A stretch of DNA of 64,000 nucleotides from Oscillatoria acuminata PCC 6304 (GTDB lineage Bacteria > Cyanobacteriota > Cyanobacteriia > Cyanobacteriales > Laspinemataceae): positions 5,085,227 through 5,149,226 of the forward strand of contig NC_019693.1 in NCBI RefSeq assembly GCF_000317105.1. Reading direction: 5' to 3'. Positions within the stretch are counted from its first letter, which is position 1, and every line of letters starts with the position of its first letter. The notes below the pieces were generated by a model. The model saw only the letters and a program-made list of their open reading frames with translations, was not told the DNA's origin and ran no database searches. The translations under genes and the position numbers were made by a program. Positions 1-8,494 of this stretch are shown here, piece by piece.

Positions 1-317
1 TTGGCTACAACTTAGCCGCTGCTGCTCAACATTATGATATGTTTGGTATGGCAGAAAATCGAGCGTTGGATACGTTTGATGAAGTGCGATATCTGGCGTC
101 TTATGCGGACTTGATTCAGGTGATTGGGTTTAATCCTGAGTTAGCCACGGAGCATTTTGTGGTGTTTGGTGCGGATGAAGGGCGAGTTACCAATCTATTC
201 AATCCGGTCAATTATCTCAATACTTATGCCGATTTAAGGGCGGCGTTTGGTAATGATTTAATGGCCGCAACTCAACACTATATCCAAAATGGATTTGATG
301 AGGGTCGTGTGTTTTAG
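1..317 (+). CDS. C-terminal end of a repeat protein (5' end outside window)
   Basis: The frame is open from the left edge (first full codon at base 3) and stops at 317, so about 104 C-terminal residues are visible. They hold two full and one partial copy of a repeat of roughly 43 residues. Each copy ends in a similar segment (QHYDMFGMAENR, EHFVVFGADEGR, QHYIQNGFDEGR), and the full copies carry a YL-x-(S/T)-YADL segment. I know such repeats from the C-termini of large secreted cyanobacterial proteins, often beside RTX or adhesin-like regions; the function of this protein cannot be told from the fragment. No signal peptide or catalytic motif is visible. Confidence 0.7.
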   Translation, partial: GYNLAAAAQHYDMFGMAENRALDTFDEVRYLASYADLIQVIGFNPELATEHFVVFGADEGRVTNLFNPVNYLNTYADLRAAFGNDLMAATQHYIQNGFDEGRVF

Positions 318-443
318 ACTGAAGTCAGGACACAGACTTTAAAGAAAAAACTAAAGTCGTTGCTATGAACATCGAAGCATTTACTGAAGCGAGTCGATGT
401 TTGTAGTAACGACTTTAGTCGTTATCCAAGTTTGTAGTAACAA

Positions 444-1454
444 TTAATTGCTGCCAGAAAGCATGGCTTGCTGTCCTTGGGGGGAAATCGCATAGCCTAA
501 AAAGGCTTGAACTGCTGGGTTGGGAGGCTGCTGATAGGCGTAGGATAAGACGCGCTGCAAGGGATAATTGGGATGATCGGGCATCATGCCATCGATGGGG
601 AGCGTTTTGACGGTTTGCTGATTGGCAACTTGTGTGTAGGTGGCATATCCGATGCCATTGCGTCCGAGTTGTCGCAACATTCCGGTGGTTTCATCTCGGG
701 GAAGGGTGGTGATGTTGGGACTGTTCCCGAAATTGCCCCCATTGAGTACAATTTCCTGAAAGGCTTGATGAGTGCCACTGATACTGGGGCGATTCAGGAC
801 TTGAATGGGGCCTGTAGGTCCGCCAATCTCCTGCCAATTGGTGATTTGTCCTTGGAAGATTTGCTGGACTTGCTGCTGAGTCATTCCGCCGGTATAGGGA
901 TTATCAATACCGACTACCAGGGCGATCCGATCGCTGGCGATCGCCACGACTGCTAATCTCTGGGCTTTTTCCTGGGGGGTCAGCGATCGCGAAATGGCCG
1001 CCAAGTCCGCGTTTCCCTGCTGAACTGCCTGGATTCCCCGTTCACTTCCATTGGCAACGGCGAGGATGTTGGTCCCGGCATATTGTCTCTCAAACCCCTG
1101 TTTTAGGTTCTGATTAATGGTCACCATGCTGGTAGAACCGTCAATTCTGACAGACGTATTCGCGGGGACTGATGCCAGCAGGGAAAAGGTATCACTTCTC
1201 GCCGGGGTCTGGGCAAGGGGGGCCGATGGCAGTGTTGGGGTAGAAGTGCTGGGTCCGGAGGTCGCCTGGGCCTCAGGCTGAGGGGCGATCGCACCATTGG
1301 GCGTGATTTGCGCGGTTTGTTCTTCCGAACTTAAGAACCAGTAACCGACTGCGGCTAGAATCAGAAAGACGACAAAATAAAGAACGGGCGAAGGTCCAGT
1401 TTTGTTAGCCACGGTTTTTAGGTTTTTAAAATTAACGGCAGGGATTGACAGCAA
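444..1454 (-). CDS. PstS-like periplasmic phosphate-binding family protein
   Basis: 336 residues. An N-terminal hydrophobic segment (about residues 23-41) acts as a signal or anchor, followed by a Pro/Ala/Thr-rich linker (about 50-90) and a PstS-type periplasmic binding domain (about 100-336). Family hallmarks are the opening IDGSTSM segment, the NGSERGIQAVQQGNADLA stretch and the later SGTHQAF motif. Proteins of this family bind phosphate or a similar oxyanion outside the cytoplasmic membrane. No pstC, pstA or pstB gene is adjacent, so a stand-alone sensor or scavenging role is as likely as transport. The stop lies 127 bases from the convergent repeat-protein gene. Family assignment is fairly sure, substrate is not. 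Confidence 0.8.
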   Translation of the reverse strand: MLSIPAVNFKNLKTVANKTGPSPVLYFVVFLILAAVGYWFLSSEEQTAQITPNGAIAPQPEAQATSGPSTSTPTLPSAPLAQTPARSDTFSLLASVPANTSVRIDGSTSMVTINQNLKQGFERQYAGTNILAVANGSERGIQAVQQGNADLAAISRSLTPQEKAQRLAVVAIASDRIALVVGIDNPYTGGMTQQQVQQIFQGQITNWQEIGGPTGPIQVLNRPSISGTHQAFQEIVLNGGNFGNSPNITTLPRDETTGMLRQLGRNGIGYATYTQVANQQTVKTLPIDGMMPDHPNYPLQRVLSYAYQQPPNPAVQAFLGYAISPQGQQAMLSGSN

Positions 1455-1554
1455 TCTACGATGTCTGGAAAAAGTCAGTTTAATTCTGTCTTTTGCTGAT
1501 ATTTTTATTGATTGTAAAGGGTTCAGTTAAGTTTTTCAAGTGTCATGAATCACA

Positions 1555-1749
1555 ATGGATAGTAATACTATATTTATCATCAAGGTGATGGTGGCCTCAG
1601 CCATCCTTTCTGCTGCTATCAAATACGGGGGGCCTCTGCTGGCGATTCCAGATACCTCGTTGATCGCCTTGCTTCTAGTTTGTACACCGGCAGCGATCGT
1701 CTTGGGGGTCCTAAGTTGGCGACTCTATTTCCAGGATCCACAGAATTAA
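1555..1749 (+). CDS. small membrane protein
   Basis: 64 residues with two predicted membrane helices (about 7-27 and 34-55) and almost no soluble part. It is divergent from the PstS-like gene, with 100 bases between the starts. No good Shine-Dalgarno sequence precedes the ATG. I do not recognise the family. It is kept because it is an uninterrupted hydrophobic frame of typical small-membrane-protein composition in a place where nothing else codes. Confidence 0.5.
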   Translation: MDSNTIFIIKVMVASAILSAAIKYGGPLLAIPDTSLIALLLVCTPAAIVLGVLSWRLYFQDPQN

Positions 1750-1822
1750 GGGGGATGGGGACCCATTGGCCCTTTTCAGCAGTTCAAGGCGGGGAGAGTT
1801 TGGTGCGATCGCCTTTTGGACA

Positions 1823-2137
1823 GGGAGCATCTCAATTTGTTTAAGAGACCTAACCCCCCAGCCCCCTTCCCTAAGAGGGAAGGGGGAGCCGGAAGGGGGA
1901 GCCGGAAGGGGGAGTCTCAAAGCCCCTCCAGCAACAAACATTTATTCCTTATTCTCCCTCTCCTCTATAGAGAGGGCCTTAGGAGAGGTGGGGAGGGGTT
2001 TGGGGAGAGGTCCGACTGGTTTTCAGGCAAAATTGAGATCCTCCAAGAGGGAAGGGGGAGTCTCAAAGCCCCTCCCCTCTTAGGGGAGGGGTTTGGGGAG
2101 AGGTCCGACTGGTTTTCAGGCAAAATTGAGATGCTCC
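1823..2137. repeat. dispersed GC-rich repeat element, internally duplicated
   Basis: This element starts with GGGAGCATCTCAATTTG and ends with the near-complement CAAAATTGAGATGCTCC, so it has imperfect terminal inverted repeats. Inside are runs of the type CTAACCCCCCAGCCCCCTTC and AGGGGAGGGGTTTGGGGAG. The right half is duplicated (about 2002-2040 and 2099-2137). Related copies or fragments lie at 8089-8392, 22311-22385 and 57820-58210. The frames running through it are low complexity and not credible genes. It fills most of the gap 1750-2307. Confidence 0.8.
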
Positions 2138-2307
2138 ATTTGGACCAGGCAGTTGAGCGCTTTTAAACAAAAAGACTCGGTTGAGGCTATATATTGAATA
2201 TCGAGTACAATCCCCGGGGTTAATCTGCTGAAGAGGGGAACCCCTGATTTAGGGTCGAGACAAAGCGGGGTTAGCTGACACAGCTTAGATGGGAGGGAGC
2301 GATCGCC

Positions 2308-3543
2308 GTGAAATTAGGTCAATGGATAGGCTTATTAGCCCTTGTTATTTCTTGCTATATTCTCTGGCAAATCCGAGAAATTTTATTACTACTCTTTGCG
2401 TCAGTCGTCCTAGCGACGGCCTTAAATCGACTGGCGCGCCGGTTGCAATGGTTTGGCATCAAACGGGGTTGGGCCGTGATGGTTTCCATTCTCCTGTTAC
2501 TCCTAGTTTTGGTGAGCTTTTTTTGGCTAATTGTGCCTCCATTTGTAACTCAGTTGCAACAACTCACCCAACTGCTGACTTTGGGATTTGCAGAAATAAA
2601 TGATTTAATTTATCAATTTAGAACCCAAGTCCCCCCGCAGTTGAAGCAATATTTACCCGATGTGAATAGTATTGTTCAACAACTCCAACCTTTGGCCAAT
2701 CAATTAGTCGGAGGCGCTGGGGCAGTTGTGGGCGGTACTTTTGGGGGATTATTAAGTTTTTTATTAGTCTTAGTTCTGGCTTTAATGATGGTGAGCAGTC
2801 CTCAAGCCTACCGTAGTGCTTTCGTGCGACTGTTTCCCTCGTTTTACCGATGGAGAGTTGATGGAATTCTTGACCGTTGCGATGTGGCGTTAGGCGGATG
2901 GCTGATTGGCATTTTGTTTAACATGATGGTGATTGGGGTATTAAGCTGGATTGGCCTCTTAATTTTGGGAGTTCCTCTGGCTTTAGCCAATGGGGTATTA
3001 GCGGGTTTGTTAACCTTTATCCCGAATATTGGACCGGCATTAAGTGCTATTCCGCCTATGGCGATCGCCCTGCTGGATGCACCCTGGAAATCCCTGGCCG
3101 TGCTGGGGTTATATATTTTCATTCAGCAGTTAGAAAGTAATGTTTTGACTCCTTATGTGATGGCCGAGCAGATTTTTTTACTGCCAGCGGTCACCTTAAT
3201 CGCGCAAGTCTTTTTTGCTTCCATTTTTGGCTTTTTAGGGTTATTTCTCGCCCTGCCTTTAACGTTAGTCCTTCAGGTTTGGCTTCAAGAAACGGTGGTG
3301 AAAGATATATTAGACCGATGGCGTAAACCCTTTGCGACGAGACGTCCAAGACGGTTGGAGGCGATCGACCCGGTTCACACTCCAGGGAAAACCGAATCAG
3401 TGCCGTTGTTGCCATCGACTCAGGACCTATCCCCCCTAGACTATGACCCTTGGGACGATCGCCCCAAGGACAGCGAGCCCAAACTCATTTCCCCAGAGGT
3501 CAAATCGGGACCCGAGTTTCAAGAACAACCCCAACCAGAATAA
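2308..3543 (+). CDS. AI-2E family transporter (UPF0118/PerM-like)
   Basis: 411 residues with a GTG start preceded by GGGAGGGAG. Two hydrophobic hairpins at the N terminus, a soluble stretch (about 80-150) and four to five C-terminal helices match the AI-2E/PerM permease fold. The FIPNIGPALSAIPP segment near residue 250 is the best hallmark. Known members export small molecules or act in Na+/H+ exchange, and the substrate is unknown for most. A hydrophilic Pro/Asp-rich tail of about 70 residues follows the last helix and is probably cytoplasmic. It sits alone between the repeat element and the DUF39 gene. Confidence 0.9.
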   Translation: MKLGQWIGLLALVISCYILWQIREILLLLFASVVLATALNRLARRLQWFGIKRGWAVMVSILLLLLVLVSFFWLIVPPFVTQLQQLTQLLTLGFAEINDLIYQFRTQVPPQLKQYLPDVNSIVQQLQPLANQLVGGAGAVVGGTFGGLLSFLLVLVLALMMVSSPQAYRSAFVRLFPSFYRWRVDGILDRCDVALGGWLIGILFNMMVIGVLSWIGLLILGVPLALANGVLAGLLTFIPNIGPALSAIPPMAIALLDAPWKSLAVLGLYIFIQQLESNVLTPYVMAEQIFLLPAVTLIAQVFFASIFGFLGLFLALPLTLVLQVWLQETVVKDILDRWRKPFATRRPRRLEAIDPVHTPGKTESVPLLPSTQDLSPLDYDPWDDRPKDSEPKLISPEVKSGPEFQEQPQPE

Positions 3544-3698
3544 AGGTTAAACTCCTTTAACTGGTTGTTTTTTAACCGGATTTTTATCTTAAAATTCGCC
3601 GCTATAACTCCCCAAACCCTAACCCTAATCAGGGAGGAATTCCTTAACAAGCGTCAAAAAAATCCCCGAATAAATCCCGAAAGTAGAGAACCCCAGCT

Positions 3699-4865
3699 AT
3701 GCGAACGATTGCCGAAATTAATGACAAAATCAGCCAGAAAAAAGCGGTTGTCTGGACTGTAGAAGAACTGAAAGCGCGGGTTTTGGAAAAGGGCATCCCG
3801 GCGGTGACCCAGGAAGTGGATGTAGTGACGACGGGGACTTTTGAACCGATGGAGTCATCTGGGGCGATTCTGAACCTGGGACATACGGACCCCCCGATTA
3901 AAATTCGGCGCTGTTGGTTAGATGGAGTTCCCGCCTATTCGGGGTTTGGGGCGGTGGATTTGTATTTAGGGGCCACGGAAGTCGCGGAAGCTCAAGATGG
4001 AGAGGAAATCCGAGAACGGGGTGGGGGTCATACGATCGCCGATTTAATTGCGGGGAAACAGATTCATCTGAGGGCGATCGGACAAGTCACCGATTGCTAT
4101 CCTAGGGCCTCCTTTGAAACCACCCTAACCAAGGACACCATTAACCAGTTTTATTTATATAATCCTCGAAACTTATATCAAAATTTTATTGTAGGCGTCA
4201 ATGGGGGCGATCGGCCCTTATTTACCTACCTCGGTCCCTTACAACCCCATCTCGGGAATGCCGTCTATTCCAACCCAGGAGCCATTTCGCCCTTGCTCAA
4301 CGACCCCGAACTGCAACTCATCGGACCCGGAACGCGGATTTTCTTAGGGGGCGGAATTGGCTATGTTGCTTGGGAAGGGACTCAGCACTTTCCCAAGCAA
4401 AAACGCCTACCGAATAAGACGCCCATTGGCCCTGCGGCCACCTTAGCCTTAATTGGAGATGCCAAACAAATGAATCCGCGATGGGTGCGGGGTTGCTACT
4501 TCCACAATTACGGTCCCTCCTTAATGCTGGGCGTCGGGGTCCCGTTACCCATCCTCAATGAGCAAGTGGTCTTGCACTGTGCGGTGCAAGACCAAGATAT
4601 AGTTGCCCCGATTGTAGATTTCTCCATCCCCCGCCGGGTTCGTCCCACCTTTGGGTTAGTCAGCTACGCCCAGCTAAAAACGGGTCGCATTACCCTGGAA
4701 GGAAAACCCGTGCGGACGGCACCTCTAGCCAGTATCTTCTTTGCCCGTCAAGTGGCCCTGGAATTAAAGCAATGGATCGAATCCGGGGAGTTTACCCTGA
4801 CCGAACCTGTCATCCCTTTGCCGATGGACCGTTCATTTTTACCCCAAAATTTGTGGGGATCTTAG
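3699..4865 (+). CDS. homocysteine biosynthesis (HcyBio, DUF39) family protein
   Basis: 388 residues, full length for the DUF39/HcyBio family. In methanogens that family takes part in building homocysteine from aspartate semialdehyde and sulfide. Supporting segments are the N-terminal INDKISQKKAVVWTVEEL, the SSGAILNLGHTDPPIKI stretch (about 50-70) and the glycine-rich FLGGGIGYVAWEGTQHF segment near residue 215. No CBS-domain partner or ferredoxin gene is adjacent. The role in cyanobacteria is not established; assignment rests on family resemblance. It is convergent with the next gene, with only 14 bases between the stops. Confidence 0.85.
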   Translation: MRTIAEINDKISQKKAVVWTVEELKARVLEKGIPAVTQEVDVVTTGTFEPMESSGAILNLGHTDPPIKIRRCWLDGVPAYSGFGAVDLYLGATEVAEAQDGEEIRERGGGHTIADLIAGKQIHLRAIGQVTDCYPRASFETTLTKDTINQFYLYNPRNLYQNFIVGVNGGDRPLFTYLGPLQPHLGNAVYSNPGAISPLLNDPELQLIGPGTRIFLGGGIGYVAWEGTQHFPKQKRLPNKTPIGPAATLALIGDAKQMNPRWVRGCYFHNYGPSLMLGVGVPLPILNEQVVLHCAVQDQDIVAPIVDFSIPRRVRPTFGLVSYAQLKTGRITLEGKPVRTAPLASIFFARQVALELKQWIESGEFTLTEPVIPLPMDRSFLPQNLWGS

Positions 4866-4879
4866 CTGTGATCAAGGGT

Positions 4880-5914
4880 TTATTCCTGGTTCGGGGGTTT
4901 ATTGCGCTTGACAGGTTTGGGAAGCGGTTCGGTCCGGGGTGCAGCGGTTTGCTGAACCGTCGGGTTGGGGACTGGGCGTCCAGAACTCTTATAGGGGCGC
5001 TTGCTGCCGCCCGGTTTACCCCCTTTCCCTTTAAAGGGCTTTTTCTTTTTAGGTGCAATCGACCCCATGTCGTTACCCTGCTCAATCCGCAGAGCATTTT
5101 CTTGCCGCTTCACGTGCAAGTCCCAAAAATGACCGACGGCTTTTCCCGGTAAAGTCCCCTCAAGCTGTAGCTTGAAAAACTTCGGTTTGGTGTCAGCATC
5201 TTTAGGGCTTTGCTTGATTTTAACGACGATATATTCCTCATCCTGAGATTGAAAAATCACCTCGCCCCGAATGGAAAAATAGCCATCTTGAATGTCTATT
5301 TCCCCCGGGTCTTCTGGGGAAGAGGATTCCTCGGTGACCGGGGCTGTCGCTTCGGTCGTTTGGGCGGTGGATTCATCAGGGACCGGGGCTGTCGCTTCGG
5401 TCGTTTGGGCGGTAGAGTCTGAGGAAGCCTGGGTCAGTTTTTCTGGCTCCCACACCCCCATAATTTGAACGTGCAAAGTCTTTTCTTTCTGTCTAGTGCG
5501 AGGATAAACCACCCAGAGATGATTTTCTTCATCGCTGAGATGATTTTTGACCAAACTCATCACTTTACCCAGTAAAACTGCATCAATTGCTGTTCCTTCT
5601 GGGGTGATCAAATTCCCTCGGGTAAATTGTTCTTCTGAAGGTTGATAGCGACCAGAAACTAATCCGATCGCCCGATATTGTTTCGGTTCAGAAGGCAAGG
5701 GAATTGGATGAGGCCGCATCACGGTCCCGTTAGCATCATGAGGAGCGGCCTCGCGATCGGGGACCTCCTGAGATTCGGCCATAGGTTTTGGTTCCCGTGA
5801 TTTTGCCGGAGGGCTAACGGAGGGGTTGGGCTCTTGGGCCTGAACGCTAGGATCAGGTTGGCCTGTTTCTGAAGTATTAGCGGAACTTGGGATTTGATTG
5901 GGAGAGGAATTCAT
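4880..5914 (-). CDS. hypothetical protein with basic C-terminal tail
   Basis: 344 residues from the ATG at 5914, chosen because a strong AAGGAGG lies just upstream; an in-frame start eight codons earlier has no such site. The N-terminal 85 residues are disordered (Pro, Ser, Glu). A conserved-looking folded part (about 85-165) follows, then an acidic Thr/Ala-rich spacer with a 15-residue tandem repeat, a second folded part (about 205-280) and a Lys/Arg/Gly-rich tail. The tail suggests nucleic-acid or ribosome contact, which is inference only. I do not recognise a named domain. Confidence 0.75.
   Translation of the reverse strand: MNSSPNQIPSSANTSETGQPDPSVQAQEPNPSVSPPAKSREPKPMAESQEVPDREAAPHDANGTVMRPHPIPLPSEPKQYRAIGLVSGRYQPSEEQFTRGNLITPEGTAIDAVLLGKVMSLVKNHLSDEENHLWVVYPRTRQKEKTLHVQIMGVWEPEKLTQASSDSTAQTTEATAPVPDESTAQTTEATAPVTEESSSPEDPGEIDIQDGYFSIRGEVIFQSQDEEYIVVKIKQSPKDADTKPKFFKLQLEGTLPGKAVGHFWDLHVKRQENALRIEQGNDMGSIAPKKKKPFKGKGGKPGGSKRPYKSSGRPVPNPTVQQTAAPRTEPLPKPVKRNKPPNQE
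5336..5425. repeat. 45-bp tandem repeat inside a gene
   Basis: Two copies of a 45-base unit inside the hypothetical gene encode the 15-residue unit STAQTTEATAPVPDE and then a near-identical second copy. The unit is in frame, so copy number could vary without breaking the gene. It falls in the disordered acidic spacer. Confidence 0.85.
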
Positions 5915-6597
5915 AAAACCTCCTTGCGGCGGAGACACATCCGGTGACAGATAACTTGAAAAACGCTTTATGATTCTAAACCTGAATTTGACAGGTTCTA
6001 TAGAATTAAGCTCGTCGCATCCTGACTTAACATAAGGTGAGGAAGATAGCCACAGTCCGAAAACAAGGGCTTACTTCCCATCAGGCTGCTGATTTTACCT
6101 AAAATGCAAGGATGCTAGGGCCAAATCCGCATGGTTTCTGCTTTTTACTGGCTTGCACAACATTCTTACCCGTCAAATCTAGTCGATCTGGGGTACGCTC
6201 TGTCCATGCTGGCTCGTGGCGTAATGCCGGAAACTAGGGTTTTTTAATGCAGATCCGCGTTAAAACGCACTCCTGATCAAGATAGCATTGAGTCGGCTTT
6301 TCTCGCTGTGGTTCGGTGAATGGAGGGGCGATCGCAACTCCATTGGGTTCGGGAATATCCTTGATGTCAAGTTAGGGTTACAAAACCAGTGAATGATTCC
6401 CAAAAGTCTGAAGGGTCTAAGGGTCGCTGTCAACAATGGCAGTAGGATGAGGGGACACAAACGGGATTCTAGGTTCGTGATTGTTTACTGCCCTCAGGGA
6501 TAATCCTCAGTCGGATTCAGGGGAGTTTATTCTTTTAGGAATCCCTGCGATTACGGCCAATGTTGATTAAAATGTGGATAGCGTTAGAGGTTTTATA
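5915..6597. other. intergenic stretch, nothing recognised
   Basis: About 680 bases between two divergent genes. I see no credible ORF, tRNA or repeat. The stretch just before the TPR gene could hold promoters for both genes, but no clear -35/-10 pair stands out. Confidence 0.6.
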
Positions 6598-7536
6598 GTG
6601 TCAGAAAAGCTGGGGCGATGGAAGTTGTACGTTTTGATCCTGGGGCTAGTTGCCTTTGTGGGAATTGGTCTCGCGCCAATTATTACGCCGATTGTCAATG
6701 GCGTGATGGACGCCACACAAGCCAATTCGTCGAACAGGGTTGCAACCCCAACAACGACAACCAATTCGACCACCAATTCACCGCAGGGGGAGTTGGAAGC
6801 TCAAGCTAGGGGTTATGAATTGGTGGTGCAGCGTGAACCGAACAATGAGACGGCCCTGCGCGGACTGTTGGAGACTCGACTCAAGTTACAAGATATCCCC
6901 GGGGCGATCGCTGCTTTGGAACAATTAGTGGCCATCAATCCTGAACGCACGGATTATGCGGTCCTGCTGGCCCAAGGCAAGCAACAAATCGGCGATCGCG
7001 ATGGGGCTTCGACTGTCTATCGCTCGATTTTGGAAACCCAACCGGGTAATATTAATGCTCTCCAGGGTTATGTGAATCTGTTGCTGATGGAAAGCCGTCC
7101 CGAAGCGGCGATCGGCCTGCTGGAAGATACCCTCAAAACGGCTCCCCAAGCGAATCAAATTCAGCCGGGAAGCATTGATGTGGTTTCGGTTCAGGTGATT
7201 TTAGGCCAAGTCTATGCGGACCAACTGCGGTATGACGAGGCGATCGCGGTTTACGATGAAGCCATGAAAGCTGAACCGGAGGATTTTCGTCCTATCTATG
7301 CCAAGGCGATCGTCTGGCAAAATCAAGGGAAAATGGCTGAGGCTAAACCCCTGTTTGAAACAGCGGCCCAATTAGCACCGCCTCAGTACCGGGATCAAAT
7401 TCAGCAACAAGCACAACAAGTTGCCCCAGCGGTTCCGGCAACCCCGCAACCGGAAGCGGCACCGGCAGCACCAGCACCGGCACCGGCACCGGAAGTCGAT
7501 TCTACAGCGGAACCAGCGGAACCGGAAGCTGAGTAA
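6598..7536 (+). CDS. membrane-anchored tetratricopeptide repeat protein
   Basis: 312 residues from the GTG at 6598; a GTG eight codons upstream is also possible. One N-terminal membrane helix (about 10-30) is followed by TPR units (about 60-260) with the usual A-x-x-x-L and P-x-x-x-x-A/Y spacing, for example PGAIAALEQLVAINPE. The protein ends in a Pro/Ala/Glu tail. The fold serves as a protein-protein scaffold, probably at a membrane face; partners are unknown. A strong terminator follows immediately, so it is likely the end of its transcript. Confidence 0.88.
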   Translation: MSEKLGRWKLYVLILGLVAFVGIGLAPIITPIVNGVMDATQANSSNRVATPTTTTNSTTNSPQGELEAQARGYELVVQREPNNETALRGLLETRLKLQDIPGAIAALEQLVAINPERTDYAVLLAQGKQQIGDRDGASTVYRSILETQPGNINALQGYVNLLLMESRPEAAIGLLEDTLKTAPQANQIQPGSIDVVSVQVILGQVYADQLRYDEAIAVYDEAMKAEPEDFRPIYAKAIVWQNQGKMAEAKPLFETAAQLAPPQYRDQIQQQAQQVAPAVPATPQPEAAPAAPAPAPAPEVDSTAEPAEPEAE

Positions 7537-7541
7537 TACTG

Positions 7542-7580
7542 AAAAAGGAGAGGCGACTGCTGTTGCCTCTCCTTTTTTTT
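7542..7580 (+). terminator. Rho-independent terminator of the TPR gene
   Basis: GGAGAGGC and GCCTCTCC form an 8-bp stem around a short loop, followed by eight T residues. It starts a few bases after the TPR stop codon. Confidence 0.9.
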
Positions 7581-7617
7581 ATCTCTTTCCCAAGGAACCT
7601 ATCCCGAGGTTAATCTA

Positions 7618-8046
7618 GTGCCTAAAATTCCTTTAACTTCATTGGGTGGATTACTGATTGTGGCGGCATTTAAACTGGGTCAGATGAATCCAACGGTGGC
7701 GATCGCTAGTAATCCCGAACCCCCATCCCCTTCAGAACCCCCCGTTCATCATATTGTCTTAATTAAACTCCAGCCCGATGTTACCCCAGAAGAAATTGAG
7801 CAAACCATTGAAGATAACCGCCGGTTAATCAGTGCCATTCCCGGCGTTTTAGAAGTCTCATTAGGACCCAAAGCCCGGGATGACCGTGAAGTTCATCTTA
7901 AAGATTATGACCTCGGACTCTATGTTAAACTCTCTAACAATGCTGATTTAGATATCTACGGTCCCCATCCTAATCATCAAGAATTCCTGGCCCGCAACCG
8001 CTCAAAAATTGCTAATATTCGGGTTATTGATTTCTATGGGGAATGA
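7618..8046 (+). CDS. Dabb (stress-responsive alpha/beta-barrel) family protein, exported
   Basis: 142 residues with a GTG start. A hydrophobic N-terminus (about 5-31, ending near AIASN) looks like a signal peptide, and a Pro-rich linker follows. The Dabb domain spans about 42-142, with the opening VHHIVLIKLQPDVTPEEIE, the central IPGVLEVSLGPKA and the closing segment HPNHQEFLARN. Dabb proteins are small ferredoxin-like barrels, often dimeric; some are enzymes, most have no known role. Export is unusual for the family and rests only on the N-terminal hydrophobic segment. Confidence 0.85.
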   Translation: MPKIPLTSLGGLLIVAAFKLGQMNPTVAIASNPEPPSPSEPPVHHIVLIKLQPDVTPEEIEQTIEDNRRLISAIPGVLEVSLGPKARDDREVHLKDYDLGLYVKLSNNADLDIYGPHPNHQEFLARNRSKIANIRVIDFYGE

Positions 8047-8088
8047 TTAAAGCTACACTTTTTTGATTTAAAAATAGGGCAGAAAACT

Positions 8089-8392
8089 GGGAGTATCTCA
8101 ATTTTGAAAAGAGACCTAACCCCCCAGCCCCCTTCCCTAAGAGGGAAGGGGGAGGAAGACATTTATTCCCCCCGGACAAGAATAAAAAAATTGGATTATT
8201 CTCCCTCTCCTAAAAGGAGAGGGCCTTAGGAGAGGTGCGATCGGTTTTTAGGCCAAATTGATACCAAATCCGATTGTCAAAAGTCGATTTTCTCTTTAGC
8301 CCGCGCAGGCGGGCTTCGTCTGTGTAGCCCCACCCTTCAGGGTGCGGGTTTTTATAGACCTCTAAAAACCGGATTCCGTATGAGATGCTCCC
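8089..8392. repeat. dispersed GC-rich repeat element split by a nested insertion
   Basis: A second copy of the element at 1823-2137: it begins GGGAGTATCTCAATTTTG and ends TGAGATGCTCC, with the same GC-rich core (8107-8160) and an AGGAGAGGGCCTTAGGAGAGG stretch. Its right end is split at about 8261/8381 by another repeat. Together the two occupy nearly all of the gap between the Dabb gene and sdhA. Confidence 0.8.
8262..8380 (-). repeat. 119-bp dispersed repeat with imperfect inverted ends
   Basis: It runs from TACCAAATCCGATTGTC to CCGGATTCCGTA and contains the hairpin CCCGCGCAGGCGGG and a second GC-rich hairpin. The same element occurs in the other orientation twice at 24059-24282. Here it interrupts the end of the element at 8089-8392, with TGA on both sides as a possible short target duplication. 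Confidence 0.8.
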
Positions 8393-8494
8393 AAAAACCG
8401 GGCTGTTTTCCCCCTGCTGTAACCTCGGACTAGCTCACTTTCATCGGGAAGCGCGCTAGAAGCTCGCAGTCCTAAATCGATGAAACGTGAGTGG

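Noticed and set aside
573-956. Plus-strand ORF inside the PstS-like gene
   Set aside because: It is antisense to a well supported gene and has no family features.
1823-2137. Regular GC-rich repeats as a possible CRISPR array
   Set aside because: Units are not evenly spaced, have no unique spacers, and the same sequence is dispersed at several other places; no cas genes are present.
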